A DNA stretch of 64,000 bases from positions 657,374 to 721,373 of the forward strand of contig NZ_VTWU01000003.1 in NCBI RefSeq assembly GCF_008727865.1. The letters are read 5' to 3'. Below the pieces are notes generated by a model. It did no database searches. It saw only the letters and a list, made by a program, of their open reading frames with translations, and had not been told where the DNA came from. Positions 8,959 to 18,218 of the stretch are shown here, in pieces; within the stretch, counting starts at the first letter, position 1, and each line of letters starts with the position of its first letter. A program made the translations under genes and the position numbers. Origin of the DNA: Hymenobacter busanensis. Its GTDB lineage: Bacteria > Bacteroidota > Bacteroidia > Cytophagales > Hymenobacteraceae.

Positions 8959-11838
8959 ATGCTCCGCTTCACGCTTTCCCTTGCGGGAGCCGCCACGCTG
9001 CTGGCCGCTTCTGCCGCGGCCCAGTCGCTGCCCGTGCTCGACCAAAACCGGCCCGCGCTGCGCTGGCAGCAAATCCGCACGCCGCACTTCCGCGTCATCT
9101 ACCCCGAGGGGTTTGCGGCGCCCGCCCAGCGCACGGCCCGGCGGCTGGAGCAGGTGCACGACGCCGGTGGCGCGTCGTTGGGTGTGTTGACGCACCGGCT
9201 GCCGGTGGTGCTCCAAACGCAGACCACCGTTGGCAACGCCTTCGTGACGTTTCTGCCCTGGCACGCCGAGTTTTTCACCACGCCGCCGCAGCAGCTCTCG
9301 GTCGGCACCGTCGACTGGCTCGACGGGTTGGTGGCGCACGAGTTTCGGCACGCGGCGCAGTTCAGCAAAGCCCGGCAGGGGCTGGGGCGCGTGCTCTACC
9401 CGCTGTTCGGCGACGGCGCGCTGGGCGTCATGTCGGTGGGCATGCCGCAGTGGTTTTTCGAGGGCGACGCCGTGGGCAACGAAACTGCCCTCACGCGCAG
9501 CGGCCGGGGCCGCATGCCCGATTTCGGCGCGGGCCTGCGCAGCAACCTGCTGGCCGGCCGCCGCTACGACTACCAGAAGGCCGCGTGCGGCTCGTTTCGC
9601 GACCAAGTGCCGAACTGGTACGAGCTGGGCTACTTCCTGACCTCGTACCTGAAAACCCACTACGGTCCCGCGGTGTGGGACGCGGCCCTCGACCACTACT
9701 ACAAATTTCCGTTTTACCCGTTCTCGTTTTCGGCCGGCATCCGGCACGCCACCGGCCTGCGCGTGGAAGACGTGTACGCCCGCAGCATGGCCGAGCTGGA
9801 CTCCACCTGGCGCGTGCAGCAGCAAGGCCTGCAACTCACCGATGCGCACGATTTCGGCGGGCAGGCCGGCACCAAAATCTTCACCAACTACCAGTATCCG
9901 CAGTACCTGACCGACAGCTCGGTGCTGGCCGTGAAAAGCGGGCTGGGCGACATCGCGCAGTTTGTGCTGCTGAGCCGCAACGGGAAGCAGGAGCGGAAAG
10001 TGTTCGTGCCCGGCCTCGTTAATTTTCCCGAAATGCTGTCGGTGGCGGCTGGCAAGGCCGTGTGGCCGGAGTTTCGCAACCACCCGCGCTGGGGCCAGCA
10101 AGTGTATTCCGAGCTGCGCATTCTGGACGTAGCCAGCGGCCAGCTCACACGCCTCACCACGCGCACCCGCTACACCGGCGCGGCCCTCTCGCCCGACGGC
10201 CTGCGCCTCGTGGCCACCACCACCGACTCGGCCTACCACCACCGTCTCGTGCTGCTCGATGCCCGCACCGGCGCCGTGCAGCAAACCCTGCCGAACCCCG
10301 AAAACGACTTTTACCTGCAACCGCGCTGGACGCCCGACGGCCGGCAACTGGTTGCCGTCACGCTCCGGCGCGGCGGCAAAACCATCGAAGTCCTCGACCC
10401 CGCCACCGGTGTGGCCCGCGCCCTGCTGCCGGTGGCCAACGTGAACCTTTCGAACCCGCAGCCCTGGGGCGAGTACGTGCTGTACAACTCGCCGCAGTCG
10501 GGTATCGACAATGTGTATGCCGTGCACACCGGCACCGGCCAGACGTACCAGGTAACCAGCCGCGCCATTGGCGCCTACCACGCCGCCGTAGCGCCCGGCG
10601 GCCGCCACCTCGCTTTCCACGACCAACGTGCCCAGGGCAGCCGCGTCGTGGAAATGCCACTGGAGCCGGCCACCTGGCAGCCCGTTGCGCCGCCCGCCGC
10701 CGATGCCCCGCAGCCCTACGTGCAAACCCTAGCAGCCCGTGACCCCGGCACTAAGCAAGTGGGCGAGCTGCTGCCACCCGCCGATTCGGCGCAAACCGCT
10801 GCTGCATTTCCCGCGACGCCGTATTCGCCGCTGCGCCACGCGTTCAACGTGTTCAGCTACGGGCTGGTGCAGAGCCCGGCCGGCAACGGGCTGAGCGTGG
10901 GCGTTCGGTCGCAGGACTTGCTGAACACCACGCAGGCCATTGCGGGCGTGAGCTACGACCAGACCGAGCGCACGGCCGCACTCTTTACCGGCGTGAGCTA
11001 CCAGGGCCGCTTTCCCATTTTCGACGTGGACCTGACGCACGGCGGACGCAACGCGGGCATCGTTTATCAAGGGCAGATTTACCGGGACCAGTGGCGTAGC
11101 ACGCAGCTCACGGCCGGCCTGCGGCTGCCGCTCACCCTCACGCGCTCCAAGTATTTGCAGGCCCTGAGCCTGGGTGTGTACTACCTGCACGAAGAAGTGA
11201 ACGGCTACGAGCTGCCGGCCCGCTTCCTCTCCGACGTCGGCCCCAATAACCCGCTGAACGCCGTGCAAACCACCTTCACCTACGCCCGGCAGCTCAAGCA
11301 AAGTGCCCGCGACGTGGGGCCGCGCTGGGGCGAAAGCGTGCTGCTGACGTGGCGCACCACGCCCTTTGGGCAGGGCCTCGATGCCACGCAGCTCGCGGCC
11401 CTGGGCAGCGTGTACTTGCCCGGCCTGGGCAAGCACCATAGCATTCGGCTGCGCGGTGGCTACCAGCGGCAGCGGCAGCGCGAGTACCAGTTTGCGGCGG
11501 CCGTGTCGTTTCCGCGCGGCAACGGCTACGTGAGCTTCGACCGCCTGGCCACCGCCAGCCTCGACTACCGCCTGCCCCTGGCCGACACGCACTGGAGCCT
11601 GGGCCGCTGGCTGTACGTGCAGCGCTTTAAGGCCGTGGGTTTCGCCGATGTAGCGCAGGGCCGCAACGTGGACCGGTTTGTGGGCCGCTACAACTACCGC
11701 ACGGTGGGCGTAAGCGGCTCGGTGGTGTTCAACTTTCTGCGCCTGCGCACCCCGCTCGAAACCGGCCTGCGCGCTACCTACGACACCTACCGCAAGACCT
11801 GGCAAATCGACCCGCTGGTGCTCGATATCGGAATTTAG
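8959..11838 (+). CDS. Large secreted protein: gluzincin-like N-terminus, beta-propeller repeats, C-terminal outer-membrane barrel
   Basis: A 959-residue protein from the ATG at 8959, which begins a clear signal peptide ending SAAAQS. Residues 30-200 resemble the peptidase MA (gluzincin-like) fold, with HEFRH at 127-131 in place of HExxH and a downstream WFFEGDAV that could supply the third zinc ligand. Residues ~330-560 contain TolB/WD40-like blades (ALSPDGLRLVATTTD, PRWTPDGRQLVAVT). The last ~300 residues are alternating aromatic strands like an outer-membrane beta-barrel. This three-part layout is known in uncharacterised Bacteroidota surface proteins; the enzyme activity is inference. An upstream ATG at 8851 exists in frame but gives a cysteine-rich leader with no signal. 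Confidence 0.85.
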   Translation: MLRFTLSLAGAATLLAASAAAQSLPVLDQNRPALRWQQIRTPHFRVIYPEGFAAPAQRTARRLEQVHDAGGASLGVLTHRLPVVLQTQTTVGNAFVTFLPWHAEFFTTPPQQLSVGTVDWLDGLVAHEFRHAAQFSKARQGLGRVLYPLFGDGALGVMSVGMPQWFFEGDAVGNETALTRSGRGRMPDFGAGLRSNLLAGRRYDYQKAACGSFRDQVPNWYELGYFLTSYLKTHYGPAVWDAALDHYYKFPFYPFSFSAGIRHATGLRVEDVYARSMAELDSTWRVQQQGLQLTDAHDFGGQAGTKIFTNYQYPQYLTDSSVLAVKSGLGDIAQFVLLSRNGKQERKVFVPGLVNFPEMLSVAAGKAVWPEFRNHPRWGQQVYSELRILDVASGQLTRLTTRTRYTGAALSPDGLRLVATTTDSAYHHRLVLLDARTGAVQQTLPNPENDFYLQPRWTPDGRQLVAVTLRRGGKTIEVLDPATGVARALLPVANVNLSNPQPWGEYVLYNSPQSGIDNVYAVHTGTGQTYQVTSRAIGAYHAAVAPGGRHLAFHDQRAQGSRVVEMPLEPATWQPVAPPAADAPQPYVQTLAARDPGTKQVGELLPPADSAQTAAAFPATPYSPLRHAFNVFSYGLVQSPAGNGLSVGVRSQDLLNTTQAIAGVSYDQTERTAALFTGVSYQGRFPIFDVDLTHGGRNAGIVYQGQIYRDQWRSTQLTAGLRLPLTLTRSKYLQALSLGVYYLHEEVNGYELPARFLSDVGPNNPLNAVQTTFTYARQLKQSARDVGPRWGESVLLTWRTTPFGQGLDATQLAALGSVYLPGLGKHHSIRLRGGYQRQRQREYQFAAAVSFPRGNGYVSFDRLATASLDYRLPLADTHWSLGRWLYVQRFKAVGFADVAQGRNVDRFVGRYNYRTVGVSGSVVFNFLRLRTPLETGLRATYDTYRKTWQIDPLVLDIGI

Positions 11839-11883
11839 AGCTACGTGAAAAGCACGGGCCAAAACCGAATTCGGTCAAAGCAT

Positions 11884-11918
11884 CAATGCCCCGTTTGGCG
11901 TTACCGGACGGGGCATTG
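11884..11918. terminator. Hairpin between convergent genes
   Basis: Perfect 11-bp arms CAATGCCCCGT / ACGGGGCATTG with a 13-nt loop, between the ends of the genes at 11838 and 11944. There is no T run, so it may be a weak bidirectional terminator or an mRNA-stabilising stem. Confidence 0.55.
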
Positions 11919-11943
11919 GTGCGAAACGGCGTAGGGTGTGCGG

Positions 11944-12627
11944 CTAGGCGCCCGGCTTCAGCAGCTGCGGAAATTCCTTGGCGAATTTGTTGAAGCGCGG
12001 CGTCGAGACGTTGCGCACGTAGGGGTCGTTGGGGTTGTTATGGAAGTAGTCTTGGTGGTAGCGCTCGGCCGGGTAAAAAACCTTGAACGGCACTACCTGT
12101 GTCACGACCGGGTTGGGGTAGCGGTGCGAGGCATTTACCCGCTTGATTTCGGCTTCAATCTGCTGCTTTTCCTGCGGGGTGCGGTAGAAGGCAATCGAGC
12201 GGTATTCGTCGCCGGCATCGGGGCCCTGGCGGTTGAGCGTAGTAGGGTCGTGCTGCACGAAGAACACCCGCAACAGCGTGGCGTAGCTGATGACTTTGGG
12301 GTCATAGTACACCTGCACGGCCTCGGCGTGGCCGGTGCCGCCGCCGTACACCTGCTCGTAGGTGGGGCTGACGGTGGTGCCGCCCGCGTGGCCCGAAATA
12401 ACCGTGCGCACGCCCTTCAGGCTTTCGTACACGTGCTCGGTGCACCAGAAGCAGCCGCTGGCAAAGGTGGCCACAGCCTCGCCGGGCTGTTGTTTGGGCA
12501 GCGTGGCAAAGCTATGGTCGCGGCCGTCGGCCTGGGCCAGGGCAGCAGTTACGGGGTTGCCCGAGCCGGCGTCGCAGCTGGCAGCGCCCATGGCCGTCAG
12601 CAGCAGAATAAACAAGCGTTTCATCAT
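11944..12627 (-). CDS. msrA: Peptide-methionine (S)-S-oxide reductase MsrA, lipoprotein form
   Basis: A 227-residue MsrA. Residues 1-18 form a lipoprotein signal ending GAASC, so the enzyme is probably anchored in the envelope and repairs oxidised methionine in exported proteins. The catalytic motif GCFWC spans 58-62 with Cys59 as nucleophile; the fifth position is Cys rather than the usual Gly. The substrate-site stretch [25 protein letters not shown] and the ERYHQDYF motif near the C-terminus are intact. Two adjacent ATGs (12627, 12624) are possible starts. It lies 52 bp downstream of a flavin/2Fe-2S reductase on the same strand, which may be its operon partner. Confidence 0.95.
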   Translation of the reverse strand: MMKRLFILLLTAMGAASCDAGSGNPVTAALAQADGRDHSFATLPKQQPGEAVATFASGCFWCTEHVYESLKGVRTVISGHAGGTTVSPTYEQVYGGGTGHAEAVQVYYDPKVISYATLLRVFFVQHDPTTLNRQGPDAGDEYRSIAFYRTPQEKQQIEAEIKRVNASHRYPNPVVTQVVPFKVFYPAERYHQDYFHNNPNDPYVRNVSTPRFNKFAKEFPQLLKPGA

Positions 12628-12679
12628 GATAGGAAAACGTACGAGCCGCGTATTTGATTCGGTTCGCGCTACATCCCCT

Positions 12680-13759
12680 TCAGGTGCCAATTTCCAGTTG
12701 CACGTCGCCGCCCACGGGGTAGCCGGTGCAGGTAAGGACCAGGCCGCGGCTTAGGTCGCGCTCGGTCAGCACTTCATTGACGCTCATCCAAACTTGGCCG
12801 GCGGTGCAGCGGGCCACGCAGTTGCCGCAGCGGCCGGCCTCGCAGCTGTAGGGCAATACCAAACCCTGGGCGCGGGCGGCCTGCAAAATGGTGCGCGGGT
12901 ACTCCGCCTCGAACGTGTGCGCCTGCCCGCGCAGCTGCACCGTTACGCGGTGCGCGGCGGTGTCGGGCGGCACGGTGTGGGGCACGGTGGCGGCTTCGGT
13001 GTTGAACAACTCGCGCCGCAGATTGTCGCGCGGCAGACCCAACTCGCGCAGGCCGTAGGTGCCCATGCGCATGTAGTTCAGTGGGCCGCAGAGGTAGGCC
13101 AGCGTGGCAGCCAGCGGCGCCGATACATGCTGGCGCACGAGGGTTTTCAGCAGCTCCTTGTGCAGGTGGGCGCGGTTCAGGTCGGGGTCGTTGCTGAACA
13201 GCCACTCGATGTGCAGCCGCGCGGGAAACTGCCGGCCCAGCTGGTGCAAGGCATCGTGGAAGATGGCATCGGCGGGCGTGCGGTTGCTGTAGACGAGCAG
13301 CACGCGCAACTGCTGGTGGCCGTGCAGGGCGGTTTTGAGCAGCGCAAACAAGGGCGTGATGCCGCTGCCGGCCGCCAGCAGTATCAGCTGTTGGTAGTCG
13401 GCCGCGTTGGCGGGCAGGGTGAAGAAACCGCCCACGCCGCTGCTCACCAGCAGGTCGCCGGGCTGGGCACGGTCGACGAGCAGGCGCGAGAACAGGCCGT
13501 TGGGCACGCGCTTGACGGTAATGGCCAGCGGCTCGTTGAGCACCGGCGCCGAGCTGATGGAATAGGAGCGGCGCACGGCGTGGGGGGCCTCGGGGGCGGG
13601 GCGCACCAGCGTGAGGTACTGGCCGGCCTGGTAGGGCAGCGGCAGGCCGTCGGTGGGCTCGAGGAAGAAGGTTTTGGCGTCGGGCGCTTCGGAGCGAATT
13701 GCGCTGATGCGCAGCGTGCGGGAGGGGGAGTGGGGAATGGTGGCGGCTTCGGCGGGCAT
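12680..13759 (-). CDS. Ferredoxin-NAD(P)H reductase with C-terminal 2Fe-2S domain (PaaE-like)
   Basis: A 359-residue electron-transfer flavoprotein. The FAD domain has RRSYSIS at about 63-69; the NAD(P) domain has LLAAGSGITPLFAL and the C-terminal YLCGPLNYM pattern; the last ~90 residues are a plant-type ferredoxin with cluster ligands in CEAGRCGNC and a fourth Cys in VLTCTGYP. This order (FAD, NAD, 2Fe-2S) matches the reductase PaaE of phenylacetyl-CoA epoxidase and similar hydroxylase reductases, which pass electrons from NAD(P)H to an oxygenase. No oxygenase subunit is present here, so the partner is unknown. The ATG at 13759 was chosen; upstream extension reads through low-complexity arginine-rich sequence. 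Confidence 0.92.
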   Translation of the reverse strand: MPAEAATIPHSPSRTLRISAIRSEAPDAKTFFLEPTDGLPLPYQAGQYLTLVRPAPEAPHAVRRSYSISSAPVLNEPLAITVKRVPNGLFSRLLVDRAQPGDLLVSSGVGGFFTLPANAADYQQLILLAAGSGITPLFALLKTALHGHQQLRVLLVYSNRTPADAIFHDALHQLGRQFPARLHIEWLFSNDPDLNRAHLHKELLKTLVRQHVSAPLAATLAYLCGPLNYMRMGTYGLRELGLPRDNLRRELFNTEAATVPHTVPPDTAAHRVTVQLRGQAHTFEAEYPRTILQAARAQGLVLPYSCEAGRCGNCVARCTAGQVWMSVNEVLTERDLSRGLVLTCTGYPVGGDVQLEIGT

Positions 13760-13875
13760 GTTGCAACATACGGCACGCCGCGCACGGGAGCGAAAGCCGC
13801 CCCAGCAGCGGCCCACAAAAAGCCCCGATCAACGGGCGTTGAAAGGGGCGGTTGCTCTGGCGGAAATCCGGTGGC

Positions 13876-14290
13876 TTACTGCTGGGCATCGTTGACGGGC
13901 TTGCCCTGCGCATGCAGGTTAGCGGCCACCAGTTTGTCGGGAACCACGTTGCTGACGGCCACTTGCACCTTGTTCATGAAGCTCGACACTACTTTGGCCT
14001 TGCCAGCCAGCAGGGCTTCGTGGCTGTCCTTGGCCACGTCGGCTGGGTTGGCCTTGCTGCCCTCTGCCACCAGCTTGGAGCGTTCCATGTCGGCCTTGCG
14101 GAAGAAGTCGGTATCCGTCACCCCTGGCAGCAGCGCCGGGATGGTGACGCCCGAGTCCTTGGTTTCCTCCCAAATGGCCTCGGTAAACGACGTGACGAAG
14201 GACTTGGTGCCGTGGTACATCGACTGCAGCGGCCCCGGCAGCATTTTGCCGATGCTCGATACCTGCAGAATGTTGCCGCTACCCCAAATG
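13876..14290 (-). pseudogene. Short-chain dehydrogenase/reductase remnant, lacks N-terminal half
   Basis: Reading leftwards from about 14285, the frame encodes GSGNILQVSSIGKM, then SMYHGTKSF, VTIPALLPGVTDTDF and a C-terminal SDR tail. These are the SDR serine strand, the YxxxK active-site segment and the PG motif. The Rossmann part with TGxxxGIG and the NNAG motif, about 120 residues, is missing: upstream sequence belongs to the 3' end of the next gene, whose stop is at 14291-14293. The first in-frame ATG is at 14244, inside the domain. A 122-residue product could be made but cannot bind cofactor. The breakpoint at about 14288 suggests a deletion or insertion fused the two loci. Confidence 0.8.
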
Positions 14291-14830
14291 CTACATGTCT
14301 TTGTGCAGCGGGCGGATGGGGTTGCGGCCGGCCACTAGTTGGTGCAGGGCGTTGAGCACGCGCTGGGTGCGGGTTTCGGGCCGCTTGGCACTGTTGATGT
14401 GCTGCACCAATGCCCGCTTGACGCCGGGCGGCAGCCGTTCGTAGCCGGCGTTGGCTTCGGGCCAAGCGGCCAACCCTTCCTCCAATTCTTCGGGCACTTC
14501 CACAAAGTCGGGGTCGGGGTCAGGTACCAGCCGAAGGTGCACGCGCTGGCCGAGTTGCACCCGCGCCGCGCGGCACAGGTCTTTGTTGATCATCAGGTAC
14601 CGCTCGCCGCCCTGCATGGGCATCAGCGTCAGGCGCACCGGATAATCGTTGAGCGTGCCCATCACACGCTTGGTGACCTTGCCGCCGAGAGCCTCAAAGG
14701 CCTCCAGCGGCACCATCACAATCTGGGTGGGCATAAAGCTGGGGCCGCCCGGCTCCAGCACGGCTTCGAAATACACGTCGGAAGCGGAAGCGGAGCGGGG
14801 CGGATTGGGGGAGGCAGCGGAGCGCGGCAT
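14291..14830 (-). CDS. YdeI/OmpD-associated family protein with DUF1905 domain
   Basis: A 179-residue protein from ATG 14830 (a TTG at 14848 is in frame). Residues 15-100 fit DUF1905: VYFEAVLEPGGPSFMPTQIVMVP, KVTKRVMGTLNDYPVRLTLMPM, GERYLMINKDLCRAARVQLGQRVHL. The last ~60 residues contain EELEEGLAAWPEANAGYERLPPGVKRALVQHINSAKRPETRTQRV, the YdeI-type helical tail found in proteins annotated as bacteriocin-protection or OmpD-associated. Function is poorly known. Its stop codon coincides with the breakpoint of the truncated SDR, so the final residues (IRPLHKDM) may have been altered by that rearrangement. Confidence 0.85.
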   Translation of the reverse strand: MPRSAASPNPPRSASASDVYFEAVLEPGGPSFMPTQIVMVPLEAFEALGGKVTKRVMGTLNDYPVRLTLMPMQGGERYLMINKDLCRAARVQLGQRVHLRLVPDPDPDFVEVPEELEEGLAAWPEANAGYERLPPGVKRALVQHINSAKRPETRTQRVLNALHQLVAGRNPIRPLHKDM

Positions 14831-15044
14831 GAGTGGGTGTTCGGGCAAAATAGAAGCCTAATGGAACGGCCGGAAACCGGGTGCAAAATAGTATCTGTGG
14901 AGTCTCCAAGTCGCAGCCGGAACCTGGCGAACTATGGCGGCACAAGTAGTGTTTTACCCCAATGCTATTCGCCGGCGAACAGGGTAGCTGCACTGCCGCA
15001 AACTTTTCGGCGGCCAACCGGCTTATGCCCCAAATTCTGAGAAA

Positions 15045-15749
15045 ATGAAAGTAGAAATCTGGTCCGATATCGTTTGCCCGTTTTGCTACATCGGCAAGCG
15101 CAAGTTTGAAAATGCCCTGGCCCAATTTGCCCACCGCGACGATGTGGAAATCGTGTGGCGCAGCTTCGAGCTCGATCCCGAAGCTAAAACCCAGGCCGCC
15201 GGTAACCTCAACGAGCGACTGGCCGCCAAATACGGCCGCTCGGTGAAATGGGCCAAGCAAATGAGCGACAACATGACCCAAACGGCCGCCGAAGTAGGTC
15301 TGCATTTCGACTTCGACAAAGCCATTCCGGCCAACACGTTCCGGGCCCACCGCTTGGTGCATCTGGCCGCCCAACACGGCCTGCAGGACGCCGCCAAGGA
15401 ACGCCTCTTCAAAGCCTACATGGAAGACGGGCTGAACGTGGACGACGTGCCCACGCTCCAGCGCCTCGGCACCGAGCTGGGCCTGCCCGCCGAGGGCGTA
15501 ACCCGCGTGCTTACCTCCGACGAGTTTGCCCAGGATGTGCGCCACGACGAGTACCAGGCCCGGCAGATTGGGGTGCGCGGCGTGCCCTATTTCGTCTTCG
15601 CCGACAAGTACGCCGTGTCGGGCGCGCAACCCACGGAGCTGTTCCAGGAAGTGCTGGAAAAGGTGTGGGACGAATTCAATCCCAAGCCGGCCCTGCAGGA
15701 AATCAGCCCCGCCGGCGGCTCCTGCACCGTGGATGGCGTGTGCGACTAA
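15045..15749 (+). CDS. DsbA family oxidoreductase (FrnE-like, cytoplasmic)
   Basis: A 234-residue thioredoxin-fold protein. The active site CPFC is at 11-14 in IWSDIVCPFCYIGK, the FrnE subfamily signature (2-hydroxychromene-2-carboxylate isomerase/DsbA-like). The helical insertion and the cis-proline region QIGVRGVPYFVF near residue 172 are present. There is no signal peptide, so it works in the cytoplasm, where FrnE-type proteins have been linked to disulfide exchange and oxidative-stress tolerance. The extra C-terminal CTVDGVC may form a second redox pair. The start is the first ATG after stop codons upstream. Confidence 0.93.
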   Translation: MKVEIWSDIVCPFCYIGKRKFENALAQFAHRDDVEIVWRSFELDPEAKTQAAGNLNERLAAKYGRSVKWAKQMSDNMTQTAAEVGLHFDFDKAIPANTFRAHRLVHLAAQHGLQDAAKERLFKAYMEDGLNVDDVPTLQRLGTELGLPAEGVTRVLTSDEFAQDVRHDEYQARQIGVRGVPYFVFADKYAVSGAQPTELFQEVLEKVWDEFNPKPALQEISPAGGSCTVDGVCD

Positions 15750-15829
15750 CGCCGAGTTTCAGCAGTTGGCTGCTGCCCGTTTTGTGGTGAGAGAACCACG
15801 TAGCGAACTTGCGCATACAGCGGTGCAAC

Positions 15830-15869
15830 AACAGCGAAGCCCGCCCCAATTGGGGCGGGCTTCGCTGTT
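15830..15869. terminator. Perfect 40-bp palindrome, bidirectional terminator
   Basis: The 40 bp are completely self-complementary around AATT, with long GC arms. It sits between two convergent genes (ending at 15749 and 15903), so it probably terminates both, though T runs are short. Confidence 0.75.
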
Positions 15870-15902
15870 GTCGGGCCTGTGCCGGTAGCGCGAAGCGGCG
15901 CT

Positions 15903-16481
15903 CTACTTTTTGCCAACCGGGGCGGCTTCAAGTTGAATGTTAGCGGGCATCGGAATTTCGCGGGCTGTCTGAAATTCCTTGGGCTTGTCGGCGGTTTCGT
16001 CGGTGCGGCGCTGCAAAATTTGGAGGCGGCCGCCGGTGCCTTGCATCACGGCCAGGTCGTCGCCGGTGCCGCTGTTGGGGTCGTAGCTGCGGAAACCGAG
16101 CAACATGCTGCCGGGAAATTCGGCGCGCTTGGCTTTTTCAGCGTCCACCAAGTCGGGTTTGCCAATGAAGCGGCCCAGTTCGATTTCCTTGGTTTCCTTG
16201 CCCTTCATCACCAAGAAAGCCGTGGTTTTGGGCATCATCGGGTCGACGTCGGCCACGGGCTTGAAGCGGAACGAAAGCTGCACGGTTTCGGGCGCGGCGG
16301 GGGCAGTATCAGCGGCGTCGGCCGGCGTAGTGCTAGTGGCCCCGCTGGCAGTAGTATCTGCCGACTGGCCCGCTGCCTGTTCGGTAGGCTGGCCGGCCGG
16401 CTGCTCTCCGCCGGGCGCCGATTGGTTGCAGCTAGTGGCCAGCAGCGTGGCTGCCAGCAGAGAAAGGGAAACGTATTTCAT
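15903..16481 (-). CDS. Hypothetical lipoprotein
   Basis: A 192-residue protein with a lipoprotein signal (MKYVSLSLLAATLLATSC, Cys18). A low-complexity Ala/Thr/Gln/Pro linker covers about residues 20-65, followed by a folded part with QLSFRFKPVADVDPMMPKTTAFLVMKGKE, LGRFIGKPDLVDAEKAKRAEFPGSMLLGFRSYDPNSGTGDDLAVMQ and RLQILQRRTDE. I do not recognise a named family. The context gives no clue: it is flanked by intergenic sequence upstream and a terminator palindrome downstream. It should be anchored in the inner or outer membrane facing the periplasm. Confidence 0.85.
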   Translation of the reverse strand: MKYVSLSLLAATLLATSCNQSAPGGEQPAGQPTEQAAGQSADTTASGATSTTPADAADTAPAAPETVQLSFRFKPVADVDPMMPKTTAFLVMKGKETKEIELGRFIGKPDLVDAEKAKRAEFPGSMLLGFRSYDPNSGTGDDLAVMQGTGGRLQILQRRTDETADKPKEFQTAREIPMPANIQLEAAPVGKK

Positions 16482-16723
16482 GCGTGGGGAGGTTGAGCAA
16501 GTAGAAAAGCAGATTCGGCCGATAAGAATAAGCATAAATGTCGGCTACAGTACCACATCATCCGCTGCGTCGTTGCCAGAAAGCGGCGGACAGCCCGATG
16601 AGCTAGGCTGCAACGCCGTGCTACCGGCCGGTCTTGTAAAAGCGCCTCCCCGGCCGCTGCCTCGCCCTACAGGCGAAGCAAGCAACCGGGGAGCGGGGCC
16701 GGCCAGATTCGGGTGCAGCCCGA

Positions 16724-17089
16724 TCAGGCCGTGGCGTGGGAGAGACGCTGGGTGCAGGCAAAATGAAACAGCGGCGTGAGCAGCATCTTGTTGAGCTGCT
16801 CTTGCGCCGCGCGGTCGGCTGCCGTGAGCTGCTGTTGCAGATGTTCCCGGCAGGCCCGTTGCACCGCGTTGTACACCGCTGCGGCCGGATACTGGGCCAG
16901 CAGGTCGCGCAGATCAGCAATGTCGGCCGTGGTGAAATGGGCATTGAGCGACAAAAAGCCCAAGAGTTCTTCGCGGGCGGCCGGCGAGGCGAGAAACGCC
17001 TTTTTGGGTTGGTGCCGCAAGTTGGTGCGGGCAGGCAGGCGCAGCGTGGCAGCACTGGGCCAAGCGGGCTGAGTAGCAGTGGAAAGCAT
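16724..17089 (-). CDS. Small hypothetical protein, helical
   Basis: About 121 residues from an ATG at 17089; an ATG at 17119 would add ten residues (MLIQPPTSPP). After a proline/alanine-rich start come two predicted amphipathic helices around SPAAREELLGFLSLNAHFTTADIADLRDLL and AVYNAVQRACREHLQQQLTAADRAAQEQLNKMLL. No family recognised and no signal peptide. Third-position G/C bias is like that of neighbouring genes, which supports coding. The upstream 60 bp (17100-17165) are strikingly AT-rich for this genome and probably hold the promoter. Confidence 0.6.
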   Translation of the reverse strand: MLSTATQPAWPSAATLRLPARTNLRHQPKKAFLASPAAREELLGFLSLNAHFTTADIADLRDLLAQYPAAAVYNAVQRACREHLQQQLTAADRAAQEQLNKMLLTPLFHFACTQRLSHATA

Positions 17090-17248
17090 AGGTGGAGAGG
17101 TTGGTGGTTGTATAAGCATAGGTAAATAAATTAATAGAATAATCAAATAATTTCATAGAAAATTATTGTGCCATGCGCATACAAAAGCAGCCGGGCAGCT
17201 ACAAAAAGCCAGCCGATTGCGGTAAAAACAGTAAGGCAAGGAAGTGTG

Positions 17249-17953
17249 CTACCGTTGCGACGTGGTAGCGGCGGGGCCACTCAGGAATGCAAACGAGCGG
17301 CCCTGGTAGCGCGGGAGCTGCAACGCGCGGCGCAGCTGCACAAACGAGCGGTACGGCGCCACCGGGGCTACCATGTTCACGAGCCACGTAGGCAGCTCGC
17401 CGCCTGGGTCCACGCGAAAAGTGTAGTCAACCTGCAGGCGGTTGGGCGTGAGCGGCCGCACCGTCCAGAGGCCCGACCAATAGGGCACACGCACCCGGCC
17501 GGGCTGCGGCGGCACCAAGCCCGCGGCGTGGGTAGTGCTGATGAGCAGCTGCTGGGAGGCCGCATCGTAGGAAAACTGCAGGCGCATGGCCACGTCGCGG
17601 TTGGCCACGGGCGTGGGCATCTGGGTTTCGAGGTAGTAAAACAGCTCGGTTTCGCTCACGCGGCGCAGCAGCCGGGCCGATTTGGTGTTGCTGATGACGT
17701 AGGGGTACTGGTCGACATCGGAGTACATGGCCACCAGTTGCGAGAGCGTGCCGGGCATTTCGCAGTGCACCTTGATTTCCTTGAACCGGCTGTCGTCAGA
17801 CACCCTTGAATACACCTTGATGCCTTCTTTGTCGGTTTCGAGGCGCCAGTGGGTTTTCGTTTCAGCACGTGGCGCACGCTCGGCTGCTACCCCGCTGGCA
17901 GCGGGGCAAAGTACGGTGAGCAGCAGGGCGAAGCACGCACTGGAGAGACGCAT
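17249..17953 (-). CDS. START-like domain protein, secreted
   Basis: A 234-residue protein with a signal peptide (residues 1-24, MRLSSACFALLLTVLCPAASGVAA). The mature part fits a START/Bet v 1-like lipid-binding domain: EGIKVYSRVSDDSRFKEIKVHCEMPGTL, a helix with MYSDVDQYPYVISNTKSARLL, YYLETQMPTPVANRDVAMRL, and the YWSGLWTVRP and VDYTFRVDPGGELPTWLVN segments typical of the StarD-like group. Such domains carry hydrophobic ligands in a deep cavity. A role in periplasmic lipid handling is inferred from the signal peptide. Upstream in-frame starts up to 18046 would bury the signal, so 17953 is preferred. Confidence 0.9.
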   Translation of the reverse strand: MRLSSACFALLLTVLCPAASGVAAERAPRAETKTHWRLETDKEGIKVYSRVSDDSRFKEIKVHCEMPGTLSQLVAMYSDVDQYPYVISNTKSARLLRRVSETELFYYLETQMPTPVANRDVAMRLQFSYDAASQQLLISTTHAAGLVPPQPGRVRVPYWSGLWTVRPLTPNRLQVDYTFRVDPGGELPTWLVNMVAPVAPYRSFVQLRRALQLPRYQGRSFAFLSGPAATTSQR

Positions 17954-18218
17954 CGAAATGGGCAATTGGGGAAAGGCTGACAATGTCAGTTGGTAAAAAT
18001 ACAAAGACAGATGGCAATAGCGCAACCCCAAAAATGGGGTGTCCATTCCACCCGCCGCCCGAAAGCCGGCTGACTGCGCTTGAGAAAGGGCGCTGACCTA
18101 CGGAAAATGGCTGCTGCCGTGCGCCGGCGGCAACACGAGGCCCCATGTGCCGAAACGAAATTTTTTGCGCCGCCGGGTGTTGTAAGGCCATACGCTTCAC
18201 CTGTCCATCTTCTCCGCC

